Positions 8,285-17,929 are shown, numbered from the stretch's first letter. The stretch is DNA of 64,000 bases from CBDFKF01 sp965248765 (GCA_965248765.1 CBDFKF010000003.1:186001-250000); one strand, 5' to 3'. Notes: generated by a model not told the origin, from the sequence alone. Numbers and translations are program-made.

Positions 8285-9658
8285 TGTCGAGAACAAACTG
8301 AATTGACCGCTTCAGTTGTGGTTGTTGGGCCAGTGGATAAGGGGGCGGGCGCGGAGCGGCCGACCCCTTATCCACTGGCCGGTCGCGTCGAAGCGGATCA
8401 CGCGGCCTGTCTGTGGCTTGTGTTGATGGGCGATCCGTCGGCCTGGTATCGGGCCAGGCAGCGCGGCCCATGGAAGACGGCGAGGGTGCGGTCGGGGTAT
8501 TCGTGGACCCGGACCCTTGCCTTGACGTAGTGGCGGCGATGGCGGTCGGGCGGGATCGCCAGCACCAGGCGTTTGTAGCGCACGGTGTTGTCGTTGGAGA
8601 CGGTGCGCTCCTGCTGCACGCAGAGGATGTCGTCGAGGGTACCGGCGAAGGGCACGAAGGCGGTGCCCTCGGCTTCCGGCGGCACCGCGAAGCGGGCGTT
8701 GTGGCCTGGCAGGTAGAGCTCCTTGAGGAAGCGGTTGGCCTGGGCCATGTCGGTGATGCCGGCGAGCCTGAGCTCCTGGGGCAGGCGCTTCTGCAGGGTG
8801 GCGAACATGCGTTCCGAGCGCCCCCTTGCCTCGGGCGAGTAGGCCGGGATCAGCTCGATGCCGAGCTGGGCCAGGGCGCGGCCGAACTGGGTCGGATTGT
8901 CCTTGTCGACCGTGCCGCCGGCCTCAGGGGTGTGCCAGTAGTGGCCGGCGCGGTCGGCATAGAGCGAGCAGAACAGCCCCTTGGCCCGGATCGCCTCGGA
9001 CACCCCCTGAAAGCTCGACATCGTGCCCTCTTCGGCGACGAAGAAGGCCGAGTAGATCTCACTGGTGGTGTCGTCCATGGTGACGATCAGGTCCCACCAC
9101 TGATCGGGGACCCACGCGTGGCTTGAGCCGTCTTGATGCAGCATCATGCCGGGCAGCGCGCGGCGCGGCCGCTTGCGCCGGTGCGCCCCGCGCCTGGGCG
9201 CCGCCCGTCTTCGCCCATGGGCCTGCAAGCTCAGCCGCACCCAGTTGTAGCTGCGCTTGAAGGCATAGTCCGCGACCAGCTTCTCGTGGAAGTGCTTGGC
9301 GGTGAAGTCCCAGTAGCGGGTGTCGAACAGCGCCAACAGCGCCGTCACCTCGTCGACCGCCGCGCGCCGCGCCGAGACCCGGCCCAGACGGCGATCGTAG
9401 AGCCCTTCCGCGCCGTCCGCCTCATAGCGGTCGCGCCAGCGCCGGAAGGTGCGCTCTGAAACGCCGAGAACCTCCGCCGCCTCGGCTTGGCTCAAGCAAC
9501 CCCGATGGGTGCGGCCGTAAACCTCCTCGAACTTCATCAATCTCAGTCCCTGCAACTGCTCTGTCCGGCGCATCCAAACCCTCCATAGCCTGGAGAGCTT
9601 CTAAATCCGGACAGATCGTCTGGTACATAAACCGGACATATCGTGTGTTAGTGACACA
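8285..9658 (-). mobile_element. IS1202-type insertion sequence, copy 2 (1374 bp), complete
   Basis: The element runs from tgtcgagaac (8285) to gtgacaca (9658), with the transposase on the minus strand. It is flanked by a direct repeat: cctcgcgagcggaca at 8270-8284 and 9659-9673, extendable to 20 identical bases (8266-8285 and 9655-9674) because insertion-site bases coincide with the element ends. A long target duplication of about 15-18 bp is recorded for part of the IS1202 family. Compared with copy 1 the transposase-distal end lacks 25 bp. It inserted between a radical SAM gene and a sugar-type ABC operon. Confidence 0.95.
8398..9573 (-). CDS. IS1202-type DDE transposase, copy 2
   Basis: A complete 391-aa transposase. 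Residues about 25-60 form a helix-turn-helix (LSQAEAAEVLGVSERTFRR) that would bind the IS ends; the C-terminal two thirds carry the RNase H-like core with Asp in HQDGSSH, Asp in LYADRAG and Glu in RGRSERM. It is identical in sequence to copy 3. The ATG at 9573 lies 85 bp inside the right end, leaving room for the paired end-sites and a promoter. The intact frame and identical paralogue suggest it is, or recently was, active. Confidence 0.95.
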   Translation of the reverse strand: MRRTEQLQGLRLMKFEEVYGRTHRGCLSQAEAAEVLGVSERTFRRWRDRYEADGAEGLYDRRLGRVSARRAAVDEVTALLALFDTRYWDFTAKHFHEKLVADYAFKRSYNWVRLSLQAHGRRRAAPRRGAHRRKRPRRALPGMMLHQDGSSHAWVPDQWWDLIVTMDDTTSEIYSAFFVAEEGTMSSFQGVSEAIRAKGLFCSLYADRAGHYWHTPEAGGTVDKDNPTQFGRALAQLGIELIPAYSPEARGRSERMFATLQKRLPQELRLAGITDMAQANRFLKELYLPGHNARFAVPPEAEGTAFVPFAGTLDDILCVQQERTVSNDNTVRYKRLVLAIPPDRHRRHYVKARVRVHEYPDRTLAVFHGPRCLARYQADGSPINTSHRQAA

Positions 9659-9787
9659 CCTCGCGAGCGGACATTGACAACCCGAGTCGAAGGGGTCAGG
9701 GTTTTTATAAGTCGCGGTGCAAGGCCGCGAAGAGCTTCGGGAATGCGCGGGAACCACAACGGACACCGCAATTGGGAGGGCAACAAG

Positions 9788-11194
9788 ATGGCGATCAAAC
9801 AACCCAAGGCAAAAATCCTGTCGGCGGGCAAGTCCCGTCGCAGTATTCTCAAAGGCGCTGCCAAAGGTGCCGCAGGGCTGGCGGCGGCCAGCGCGTCCAC
9901 CGGACCATTCATCCGCCGGGCGCTTGCCCGCGATCCGCTGGTCTTTCTGTTTTGGCCGTTTGGTAGCGAGATCGTGAATGGCAACGTCGAGGCCTTCAAC
10001 GCGGCCTACGGCGAGGATGTCGATGCACGAGTTATCACCGGCGATTATCCGGCGGTGGTCGAGACCCAGCTCGCTTCGAACGCCCATGTCGACATGTTCT
10101 ATACCGGGCGCGGTCAGGCTTCGCGGTGGTACGCCGCGGGCTGGATCCAGCCGGTCGATGATCTGCCCGGCTTCGATCAGATCGAATCCGAGATGCAAAA
10201 GGGCGTGGCCGACGATTCGCGGGCGCCCGACGGCAAGTTCATGGCGCTCACCTACTACAATGGCGGGCCCTGTTGCCTGTATCGCAACGAGAAGGTGCTG
10301 GAGGCGGGCGGCCATGGCGGCACCATGAACCCGAGCGACTATCCCACGACCTGGGAACAGGTCGCCGACATCTGCCGCGACCTCAAGAAGAAGGGGATCA
10401 GCGACGAACCGCTGCTGATGAACTGGAACAACGCCTGGGGCGGCATTCCCTGGAACCTGTTCTCGCATTGTTATTCTGAGGGCGAGTACCTGGTCGACGA
10501 TGAACTGAACGCGACCTTCGACGAAAACTCCATGTTCGTGAAGGTGATGACCGACTGGAAGCAATGGTGGGACGAGGGCCTGGTGCCGCGCGGCATCCTG
10601 ACCATGCAAGAAGGCCCGATGAACGATGCCTGGGTCTCAGGCAAGCACGCCTTCCATCCGTTCCAGGACTACCAAGTGTTCTCCTACGGCGATAAGGCGG
10701 GCGCGGTCGGTCCCTACAACAACATGAACCCGGTCATGCCCGGCGCCACCAACGACACGGTGCTGGTCGGACACGCGTTCGTGGCTATAAGGCGGCGTGA
10801 GCGCAGCGAGGAGGACCTGTTGCGGGTGTGGAAGCTGGCGCAGTTCTTCGGCTACAAGAACGACAAGGGCGTCTACCACACCCACAAGAAGTGGGTGATG
10901 AAGGCCAACCTCCAGGTGCCGTTCGAGTCCATTTACGAGGACCCGGAGGCCAAGGCCGCGGTCATGAAGTGGATGCATCCGACGCTCGGCAAGGAGCAGT
11001 ACAAATGGCAGAACGAGGGCCGGGCGCGGGCCATGTCCTGCAACATGCTGAAGGCGACGTGGTTCGAGGAATGGATGCTGCCGATGCATGACATGATCTC
11101 GAACGATCTGTTGCTGAAGGGCGACGTCACACCGAAAGAGGTTGCGCGGAAGCTGCGTAAGCTCTGGGATAAGCTGCAAAGCAAATACACCTGA
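9788..11194 (+). CDS. ABC sugar-type solute-binding protein, Tat-type signal
   Basis: A 468-aa family 1 periplasmic binding protein, first gene of a four-gene importer operon. The N-terminus contains KSRRSILKGAAKGAAG, a twin-arginine-like signal, and the mature protein probably begins near RDPLVFLFWPFG. Interior features such as DMFYTGRGQASRWYAAGW and the WNNAWGGIPWN tract are rich in aromatic residues, as in carbohydrate-binding sites. The ATG at 9788 follows a ggagg-type site (gggagg); upstream in-frame ATGs have none. The gap to IS copy 2 is 129 bp, so its own promoter may lie in that space or be supplied by the IS. Ligand unknown. Confidence 0.88.
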   Translation: MAIKQPKAKILSAGKSRRSILKGAAKGAAGLAAASASTGPFIRRALARDPLVFLFWPFGSEIVNGNVEAFNAAYGEDVDARVITGDYPAVVETQLASNAHVDMFYTGRGQASRWYAAGWIQPVDDLPGFDQIESEMQKGVADDSRAPDGKFMALTYYNGGPCCLYRNEKVLEAGGHGGTMNPSDYPTTWEQVADICRDLKKKGISDEPLLMNWNNAWGGIPWNLFSHCYSEGEYLVDDELNATFDENSMFVKVMTDWKQWWDEGLVPRGILTMQEGPMNDAWVSGKHAFHPFQDYQVFSYGDKAGAVGPYNNMNPVMPGATNDTVLVGHAFVAIRRRERSEEDLLRVWKLAQFFGYKNDKGVYHTHKKWVMKANLQVPFESIYEDPEAKAAVMKWMHPTLGKEQYKWQNEGRARAMSCNMLKATWFEEWMLPMHDMISNDLLLKGDVTPKEVARKLRKLWDKLQSKYT

Positions 11195-11214
11195 GTCGGC
11201 CTTAACGATCGACG

Positions 11215-12315
11215 ATGGCGGGGGTAGCTCTCGAGGGTGTCACCAAGCGGTTTGGTGACACCCTCGCCGTCGACAACATCGACCTGACGGTCAACGACGG
11301 CGAGTTCGTCGTCTTGCTGGGACCCTCGGGTTGCGGCAAGACCACGACGCTTAACATGATCGCGGGGTTGGAGGTGCCGACGGCGGGCGCGATCCGGATC
11401 GGCGATCGGGCGGTCGAGCGGGTGCCGCCGGATAAGCGCGACATTGCGATGGTGTTTCAGAGCATCGCGCTGTATCCGCACATGACGGTCCGGCAGAACA
11501 TCGGCTTTCCGCTCAAGATGGCTCGGGTGGCGCGGCCTGACATCGACAAGCGCGTCCAGGAAGTGGCGCGCCAACTGCACGTCGACGAGCTCTTGCACCG
11601 GCGTATTCACGAGCTCTCCGGCGGCCAGCGCCAGCGTGTCGCACTGGGGCGCGCGGTCATCCGCGACCCCGCGGTGTTCCTGTTCGATGAGCCGCTGTCG
11701 AGCCTCGATGCCAAACTTCGAGTCGAGATGCGCGTTGAGCTCAAGAAACTCCACGAGCGGCTCGGCGCGACCTTCATCTACGTGACTCACGATCAGGTCG
11801 AGGCGCTGACCATGGCCGACCGCATCGCGGTGATGGATGAGGGACTGATCCAGCAATATGGCTCGCCCGACCAAGTCTATGGGCGACCTATCAACACGAT
11901 GGTTGCCCATTTCCTCGGCGATCCCGGCATGAACTTCGTCCCAGGCCGCCTGGCCGAGCGCAATGGCGCCAGTGGCTTCGAAGCAGCGAAATTTTTCCTG
12001 CCGTTGCCGGAGGCCCTGGTCTCATCGATCTCGGCCCCCGTGGCAACCCTCGGCATCCGGGCGGAGAACGTGGAGACCGAGGGGGCGAATGGCGAGGGCG
12101 CGGTGTCGGGGATTGTGTTTGCGACCGAACCGGTTGGCTCGGATCTGTTCCTCGACATTACGTTCGATCAGCCCGACGCGGAAGCGCCACGGTTGTTCAA
12201 GGTGCGCACCCGGCCCGACCACGTGGTGAAGGTGGGAGAGGCGATTCCGCTCGGGCTGCCCGCCGAGAAGATCTACTTGTTCGACAATTCGGGCAGGCGA
12301 GTCTACCCGCAGTAG
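11215..12315 (+). CDS. ABC transporter ATPase, MalK/UgpC type
   Basis: A 366-aa ATPase that powers the importer encoded around it. Walker A is GPSGCGKTT (near residue 39), the signature LSGGQRQRVALGRA lies near 137, and Walker B VFLFDEPLSSLDAK follows near 158 with a THDQVEALTMADR switch region. The C-terminal ~110 residues form the TOBE/OB regulatory extension typical of the MalK/UgpC class. The gene starts 20 bp after the binding-protein gene and ends 4 bp before the first permease frame. The second sugar-type importer at 52-55 kb has no ATPase of its own and might share this one. Confidence 0.93.
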   Translation: MAGVALEGVTKRFGDTLAVDNIDLTVNDGEFVVLLGPSGCGKTTTLNMIAGLEVPTAGAIRIGDRAVERVPPDKRDIAMVFQSIALYPHMTVRQNIGFPLKMARVARPDIDKRVQEVARQLHVDELLHRRIHELSGGQRQRVALGRAVIRDPAVFLFDEPLSSLDAKLRVEMRVELKKLHERLGATFIYVTHDQVEALTMADRIAVMDEGLIQQYGSPDQVYGRPINTMVAHFLGDPGMNFVPGRLAERNGASGFEAAKFFLPLPEALVSSISAPVATLGIRAENVETEGANGEGAVSGIVFATEPVGSDLFLDITFDQPDAEAPRLFKVRTRPDHVVKVGEAIPLGLPAEKIYLFDNSGRRVYPQ

Positions 12316-12319
12316 GTCT

Positions 12320-13264
12320 TTGGCCGTGACTTCTCTCACGACGCAGCGCGGCGGTTACATGACCGATGCGCAGTTTGCGTTCACCATCGTAGCGGCGGTG
12401 CTGGCTTTCCACGTCCTGATTATCGGCGTGCCGCTAGCCTATTCGTTCTGGCTCAGCCTCCACGAGACCAACATCATCCTGCGGTCTCAGGAATATGTCG
12501 GTTTCGACATGTGGGCGGAGGCGCTCGCGGACGACGACGTCATTGACTCCACCGTACTCAGCCTGTGGTTCGCGGCGATGGTGACGGTGTTCTCGTTCGT
12601 CCTCTCGCTAGCGATGGCACTGGTCCTTGACATGGACTTCCCGATGCGCGGGCTGTTGCGGGCGCTGGTGCTGATGCCGTGGGCGATCTCGGAGATCGTG
12701 ACCGCGGGGCTGTGGACCATGATGATCGACCCCGGGTGGGGCGTGTTCAACGGCATCCTGGTGCCGCTTGGCATCGTCGACCCAGGCTTCGTCTGGCTCG
12801 ACGAGGATTGGGCGCTGTTCTGGGTCGCGATCGCGTTTGTCTGGCATATCGCCCCGCTCGGCGCCTTCTTCTTCCTGGCCTCGCTGCAGAGCATCCCGGC
12901 GGCACTTTACGGGGCTGCCCGCATCGATGGCGCCGGCCCGTTGGCACGCTTTTGGTACGTGACCTTGCCGCACATCCGGTACGCGGTGCTGATCGTGCTG
13001 GTGGTGATGACCGTCGATGCCTTCCGCCAGTTCGATCTGGTGTTCGCCTTCACCGCCGGCGGGCCGGGGACCGTGACACTGGTGCTGCCTATGCAGATCT
13101 ACCGCATCAACTTCAACTTCTCACAGTACGGGCTGGCCTCCGCGACCTCCTTCATTCTCATCATCATCGCGACGATTCTCGCGATGGCGTACTTCTTCCT
13201 GTTATCGCGACGCCGCAAGGAGACGCAGGTCGTGCGCGAAGTCGAAGCGACACCCGCCGCCTGA
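12320..13264 (+). CDS. ABC sugar-type permease, MalF-like
   Basis: A 314-aa inner-membrane permease with about six hydrophobic segments and the cytoplasmic EAA-type loop at IPAALYGAARIDGAGPLARF, which contacts the ATPase. The longest frame starts with TTG at 12320; a GTG at 12326 and an ATG at 12359 are alternatives, and the residues before the first membrane segment do not decide between them. The gene sits 4 bp after the ATPase stop and 9 bp before the second permease, so the three are co-transcribed. Confidence 0.9.
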   Translation: MAVTSLTTQRGGYMTDAQFAFTIVAAVLAFHVLIIGVPLAYSFWLSLHETNIILRSQEYVGFDMWAEALADDDVIDSTVLSLWFAAMVTVFSFVLSLAMALVLDMDFPMRGLLRALVLMPWAISEIVTAGLWTMMIDPGWGVFNGILVPLGIVDPGFVWLDEDWALFWVAIAFVWHIAPLGAFFFLASLQSIPAALYGAARIDGAGPLARFWYVTLPHIRYAVLIVLVVMTVDAFRQFDLVFAFTAGGPGTVTLVLPMQIYRINFNFSQYGLASATSFILIIIATILAMAYFFLLSRRRKETQVVREVEATPAA

Positions 13265-13273
13265 GGCCCGGCA

Positions 13274-14158
13274 ATGAAGTACTCAGCCCAGACACGCATC
13301 GTCGTCATCGCCGCGATCATCGTCGGCATCTGGACGATCGGGCCCTTTTTCTGGCTGTTCTGGGCCTCGTTCATGCAAACCGCCGAGCTCAACCAGGGCA
13401 TCGTCAAGTGGCTCGAGGATCCAACGCTGCAGAACTACCGTCGGGTCTTCGGGCTCGCCGGCGACGATGAGGGCTATGACGCCATCTTCGGCGCCCAGAC
13501 CAAGGCCGTGGGCAATGGCTTCATCAACAGCATCATCGTCGCGGTGCCGACCGCCATCATCGCGACGGTTATCGCGACGCTCGCCGGCTACGCCTTCGGC
13601 CGGTTCGATTTTCGCGGCAAGACCGGCTTCCTGTTCGGGCTGCTCCTGACTCGCGTCCTGCCGCCGATCGCGATCCTGATTCCCTACTTCACAATATTCA
13701 ACGCGGTCGGCATGATCGGCAGTCCGGTCTCGCTGATCATCACCTATCTCACCGCCATCATCCCGCTTCTGGCGTGGGTGCTGATGGGGTACTTCGCGAC
13801 TCTGCCGATCGAGGTCGAGCGCGCTGCCCGATTGGACGGCTGCAGCCGGCTCAAGGTGCTGTGGCACGTCATGCTGCCAATGGCGGCGCCCGGCATCAGC
13901 GCGGCGTTTATCATCGCTTTCCTGTTCGCCTGGAACGAACTTCTGTTCGCCATCATCCTGACCGGCGGTGGCAAGTGGCAGACCTTATCGCCGGCGTTGA
14001 TCGGGGTCTCGCCGATCGGCGCGCTCGGCATCACGCCGATGGTCGTATTCTCGGCGGCGAGCGCACTCTCGATCATTCCCCCCGTCATCATGGCGCTGAT
14101 CTTCCAGCGCTATATCACCCGGCTCAACATCGTCGATCCGGTCACCGTCCGCGGCTGA
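13274..14158 (+). CDS. ABC sugar-type permease, MalG-like
   Basis: A 294-aa inner-membrane permease, last gene of the importer operon. It has an N-terminal membrane anchor, a periplasmic loop and five further hydrophobic segments; the EAA loop is IEVERAARLDGCSRLKVLW and the C-terminus PVTVRG matches MalG-type proteins. The stop overlaps the 3' end of the convergent MFS gene by 17 bp, leaving no room for a separate terminator. Confidence 0.92.
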   Translation: MKYSAQTRIVVIAAIIVGIWTIGPFFWLFWASFMQTAELNQGIVKWLEDPTLQNYRRVFGLAGDDEGYDAIFGAQTKAVGNGFINSIIVAVPTAIIATVIATLAGYAFGRFDFRGKTGFLFGLLLTRVLPPIAILIPYFTIFNAVGMIGSPVSLIITYLTAIIPLLAWVLMGYFATLPIEVERAARLDGCSRLKVLWHVMLPMAAPGISAAFIIAFLFAWNELLFAIILTGGGKWQTLSPALIGVSPIGALGITPMVVFSAASALSIIPPVIMALIFQRYITRLNIVDPVTVRG

Positions 14159-15431
14159 GCGGCGCCCGGCGTGGGCGGAGCAGCCCGAGCGCCAGCGGGC
14201 CGAGCGCGACGCCGAAGCCGAGGACGGCGAAACCAAGGCCCCAGGCGAGGCCGCTCGATGTGCCGCCGGCGCCGTCGATGACCGCACCCACCGCGATCGG
14301 AGCGGCCGAGGCTGCGACAAACCCCAATAGCGCGTGGACCGCCATGGTGGCGCCGCGGCTCGCTGGCGGCGCGGCATCAATCGCGCCGACGGTCAACGAG
14401 GCGCTGTCCCACGTGATGGTCATGGCGTAGAGCGCGAACAGACCGACCACGATCCAGAACGGCCACGCCGCGGTGAAGCCAATGCCGCAGCCGACGACCG
14501 CCGAGACCAGCATGGCAACGACGATGAAGCGGCGTCGCCCGAAGCGCATCGCCACCTCGTTGCCGAGGATGCTCGCTGGCAAACCGAGCACCAACATCAC
14601 GGCCGCGATCGTCGCGAGCGCCGAGCCCGACGCGGGCATCGCCGCGAAACTTGCGCTGAAGGTGAGGAAGGTAACCAGCCAGGCACGGAAACCGAATAGC
14701 TCCCAGCAGTGCGCGGCGTAGCCGAGGATGTATCCCATCGCAGCTCGATTGCCGAGCACCGGCCGGAAATCGAGGAGAGCGGTGGCGGGCGCACGATCCG
14801 GCGCGGTCCATCGCGGCACCGACCAGACCATAAGGAATGCGGCCACAAGGGGACCGAGCGCGCTCAGGCCAAAGGCCCAGCGCCAATCGAGCCAATCGGT
14901 GAGCAGTCCAGCCAGCAGTACCGAAGTGCCGGTGCCGACGGCGAAGGTCGCCGTGTAGAACGACTGATGGCGCGACCGCCGTGGGTGATCGGGGATGGCG
15001 TCGGTGAGCGCTTTCAGGCCCGGCATGTAGGTGCCGGCCAGCGCGATGCCACCGGCGAAGCGGAAGCCGAGGGCCGACCAGAAGTCTCCGGCGAACACGG
15101 CGAAGCCAAGCTGCGCCGCCGCGGCGAGAAAGCAGCAGCCGACGTAGATGCGCCTTGGGTCCATTCTGTCGGTGCCGGCGACCAGTATAGGCACGCCGAC
15201 CGCGTAGCCGGCCTGGTAGATACCGCCGATCCACCCAGCCTGGGTGGCGCTCAAGCCCCACAGATCGGTGAACAGGGGGATGAGGGCGGGGAAGGACATC
15301 GTCCCCGCCATGCTGAGGACCTCGGCACCGGACAGCCCGGCGGTGATCGCGACGGCGGAGCGGGCGCTCACGGTGGGATTGGGACGGGCTATCTTCCTGC
15401 GAGAGGTGGGGGCCGCTAAAGCGTCTTCCAA
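14142..15431 (-). CDS. MFS transporter
   Basis: A 429-aa major facilitator with about twelve hydrophobic segments and the loop 2-3 motif region GTDRMDPRRIYVG after the second segment. The first half shows GLSATQAGWIGGIYQAGYAVG, common in 12-TM drug/metabolite MFS. The frame starts with a TTG at 15431 that overlaps the last codons of the amidase by 16 bp, so translation is probably coupled; a GTG about 20 codons later is an alternative start. Co-transcription with the amidase suggests transport of the amide or its product, but this is inference. Confidence 0.85.
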   Translation of the reverse strand: MEDALAAPTSRRKIARPNPTVSARSAVAITAGLSGAEVLSMAGTMSFPALIPLFTDLWGLSATQAGWIGGIYQAGYAVGVPILVAGTDRMDPRRIYVGCCFLAAAAQLGFAVFAGDFWSALGFRFAGGIALAGTYMPGLKALTDAIPDHPRRSRHQSFYTATFAVGTGTSVLLAGLLTDWLDWRWAFGLSALGPLVAAFLMVWSVPRWTAPDRAPATALLDFRPVLGNRAAMGYILGYAAHCWELFGFRAWLVTFLTFSASFAAMPASGSALATIAAVMLVLGLPASILGNEVAMRFGRRRFIVVAMLVSAVVGCGIGFTAAWPFWIVVGLFALYAMTITWDSASLTVGAIDAAPPASRGATMAVHALLGFVAASAAPIAVGAVIDGAGGTSSGLAWGLGFAVLGFGVALGPLALGLLRPRRAPLSRGR

Positions 15432-16930
15432 TCGCAGGCCTGCTCAAAGGCGTGGGCGATCTTGTAGATGCGCGCCTCCTCGTGGTGCCCGGCCTGGATC
15501 ATCAGGCCGATCGGCAGGCCCTCGCTGAGCCCGCAAGGGATGCTCAGGGATGGGTGTCCGGTCACCGTGGAGGCCACTGTGTTGGCCATCATCTCGTGCG
15601 CGCGAGCAATGACCTCGGTGCGCGGTGCGTCGCGCGGTGGCAGCCGGGTCGCCTTGATCGGCAGGGTTGGCATGACGATCACGTCATAGCCGGCCATGGC
15701 TTCGTCGTATTCGGCCGTCATGCGGCGGGCGAGATTCTGAGCCTTGGCGTAGTAGTGCCCGCGGTACTTGGTGCTCATGTGTTGGCCCAGAAGCATGATG
15801 TACTTCATCGGCTCGGGCAGATCCTCGGCGCGATCGCGCCAGGTTGCGTGCCTGTCGAGAAGGCTGGTGACATAGAGCCCCTTCCAGCCGGTGCCGAACC
15901 CGTTGCCCCTGAGGAGCATGTTGAGGCTGCCCTCGAGCGCGATCGGCGTGCGGATCAACCCGCTGATTCGGTGGATCGGGATCGACACGCGCTCGACGGT
16001 GGCACCGAGCCCCGCGAGCACCTCGATCGCCCGGTGTACGGCGGTTTCGACGTCCGGCTCGGCGTTAGGGTGGCCGAAGCCCTCGTCGAGAACGGCGATG
16101 CGCAAGCCCTTGATGTTGCCGTCCAGCCCATCGCTGTAGGCAGCGGTAGGGGGTGCGTATTGCCGCGGATCGAGGCCATCGGCGCCGGCGATCGCCTCCA
16201 ACAGCAGTGCATTGTCGGCGACCGTGGCGGTCATCGGGCCGACATGATCGTAGGTCGCCTCGGAGGCCATGATTCCCGTGTAGGGGACCAGCCCGTGGGT
16301 CGGCTTCATGCCGTAGATGCCGCAAAACGAGGCGGGGATGCGGATCGATCCGGCCTGATCGCAGCCGATCGCCATGTCGACCTCGCCGGCCGCCACCAGC
16401 ACCGCGCACCCCGACGATGAGCCGCCGGCCGAGTAGCCATCCTTCCACGGGTTGATCACGTCGCCGGTGACGTTGGTGTGGCTGCCGCCCGAGTAGCAAT
16501 AGGCCTCGCAGTGAGCCTTGCCGACGATCTCACCGCCGGCATCGAGCACGCGCTCGGCCACGGTGGCATCGACGTCGGGGATATAGCCCTCCATGATCGG
16601 CGAGCCGTTCAGCAGCGGCACGCCGGCAAGACAGATATTGTCCTTGAGCACGACGGTCCGGCCCTTCAGCTTGCCGTTGGGGGCGCCCGTGATCGAGGTC
16701 CGGTAGTACCAAGCGTTGTAGGGATTATCCGCCGCGCTCGGCTGGTGGCCGGGCGTCCGGTCGTATTTCACCTGGGGTAGGTGGTCGGGAAGGGAATCGA
16801 CCAGCTCATAGGCTTTGATCATCCGTCCCATGAAGCCGAGATATTCCTCGGCATCCGCCTCCGATAGGTCCCAGCCGAGCTCGGCGCCGGCCTCGATGAG
16901 CTCAGTCGTCGTCGGCGCACTAACGGTCAT
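15416..16930 (-). CDS. Amidase signature family enzyme
   Basis: A 504-aa amidase that hydrolyses a carboxamide to acid and ammonia. The Ser-cisSer-Lys machinery is visible: Lys in VVLKDN (near 96), Ser within SAGGSSSG (near 170) and nucleophile Ser in CDQAGSIRIPASF (near 194). Segments such as ENPLSAWY-like DNPYNAWYYRTS and GHPSLSIPCGL resemble the enantioselective amidases linked to nitrile metabolism in Rhodococcus. No nitrile hydratase gene is nearby. The ATG at 16930 opens a two-gene operon with the overlapping MFS gene. Confidence 0.9.
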   Translation of the reverse strand: MTVSAPTTTELIEAGAELGWDLSEADAEEYLGFMGRMIKAYELVDSLPDHLPQVKYDRTPGHQPSAADNPYNAWYYRTSITGAPNGKLKGRTVVLKDNICLAGVPLLNGSPIMEGYIPDVDATVAERVLDAGGEIVGKAHCEAYCYSGGSHTNVTGDVINPWKDGYSAGGSSSGCAVLVAAGEVDMAIGCDQAGSIRIPASFCGIYGMKPTHGLVPYTGIMASEATYDHVGPMTATVADNALLLEAIAGADGLDPRQYAPPTAAYSDGLDGNIKGLRIAVLDEGFGHPNAEPDVETAVHRAIEVLAGLGATVERVSIPIHRISGLIRTPIALEGSLNMLLRGNGFGTGWKGLYVTSLLDRHATWRDRAEDLPEPMKYIMLLGQHMSTKYRGHYYAKAQNLARRMTAEYDEAMAGYDVIVMPTLPIKATRLPPRDAPRTEVIARAHEMMANTVASTVTGHPSLSIPCGLSEGLPIGLMIQAGHHEEARIYKIAHAFEQACDWKTL

Positions 16931-17088
16931 CGCACCCTCCCTGCCAAGCCCGCGTTCTAGGCGAGGCGGTGCGGCGAGACAACCCGCCGTGCTCGGTTCT
17001 CGCGCTCAGCTATCGGCGCTACAGTGCCAGCCCCACCACGACTCGGCGCGCCGCCATAGCGGGGCATCGTGAGCCAAGGGAGATATCC

Positions 17089-17919
17089 GTGGGCAGACAC
17101 ATCGCGTGCCTTACCTTCGATTTCGACGCGGTTTCCGGGCCCATCGCCCGCGGTATGGTCTCGCCTACACCGATTTCGCGCGGCGAGTTCGGGCTGATCG
17201 GCACCGAACGCATCCTCGCGCTGCTCGCCAAGTACGGCATTCGCTCGACCTGGTTCATTCCGGGCCACACGATCGAGACCTTTCCCGAGCCCAGTAAGGG
17301 AATCGTCGATGCCGGCCACGAGATCGGCCACCACGGTTGGACTCATGTCTCGCCAGTGCGGATGAGCCGCGACGATGAGGAGGCCGGGCTCGCGCGCGGA
17401 CAGGAGGCGATTGTCGCGCTGTGCGGTACGCCGGTCCGTGGCTATCGCTCGCCGGCCTGGGACTTGAGCGACAACACCGTCGATCTGCTGCTCAAGCGCG
17501 ATTTCGTCTACGAGAGCAGCATGATGGGCCACGACCATTCGCCGTATTACGCGCGCACCGGCGACGTCATTACCCTCGATGAGCCCATGGTCCTAGGCCA
17601 AGAGACGCGGCTGATCGAGATGCCAATCAGCTGGTCACTGGATGACTATCCGCACTTCGAGTTCGTACGGACCGACGCATACGTGCTGCCGGGCCTAATG
17701 GCGAGCCAGGGCGTGCTGCAGAACTGGCTCGATGACTTCGATTACATGACTCGGACCGAGGATTGGGGCGTGCTCACCTACACCTGCCACCCCTTCGTCA
17801 TCGGCCGCGGTCACCGCATGCTGCTGCTCGAGCGGTTGATTCTAAAGCTGCAGGAGCTCGGCGCGGTGTTTCTGACGATGGAGGATGCGGCCGAGGAGTG
17901 GTCCAAGCGCAATCAATAG
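17089..17919 (+). CDS. Polysaccharide deacetylase (NodB-like) family protein
   Basis: A 276-aa protein with the NodB homology fold that removes N-acetyl or related groups from carbohydrates, or hydrolyses cyclic amides in some members. Metal-binding motifs are present: Asp in TFDFDAV (residues 8-13) and the His pair in EIGHHGWTH. YRSPAWD gives the conserved Arg/Pro segment. There is no signal peptide, so it is cytoplasmic, closer to Helicobacter PgdA-like members. I chose the GTG at 17089 with aaggga upstream. It ends 11 bp from the convergent peptidase. Confidence 0.85.
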   Translation: MGRHIACLTFDFDAVSGPIARGMVSPTPISRGEFGLIGTERILALLAKYGIRSTWFIPGHTIETFPEPSKGIVDAGHEIGHHGWTHVSPVRMSRDDEEAGLARGQEAIVALCGTPVRGYRSPAWDLSDNTVDLLLKRDFVYESSMMGHDHSPYYARTGDVITLDEPMVLGQETRLIEMPISWSLDDYPHFEFVRTDAYVLPGLMASQGVLQNWLDDFDYMTRTEDWGVLTYTCHPFVIGRGHRMLLLERLILKLQELGAVFLTMEDAAEEWSKRNQ

Positions 17920-17929
17920 CGGCGCCGGC

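Noticed and set aside
9422..10609. 395-aa minus-strand frame running from the IS into the binding-protein gene
   Set aside because: It joins the N-terminal antisense of the ABC binding protein to the IS end and crosses a target repeat; no homology on either part.
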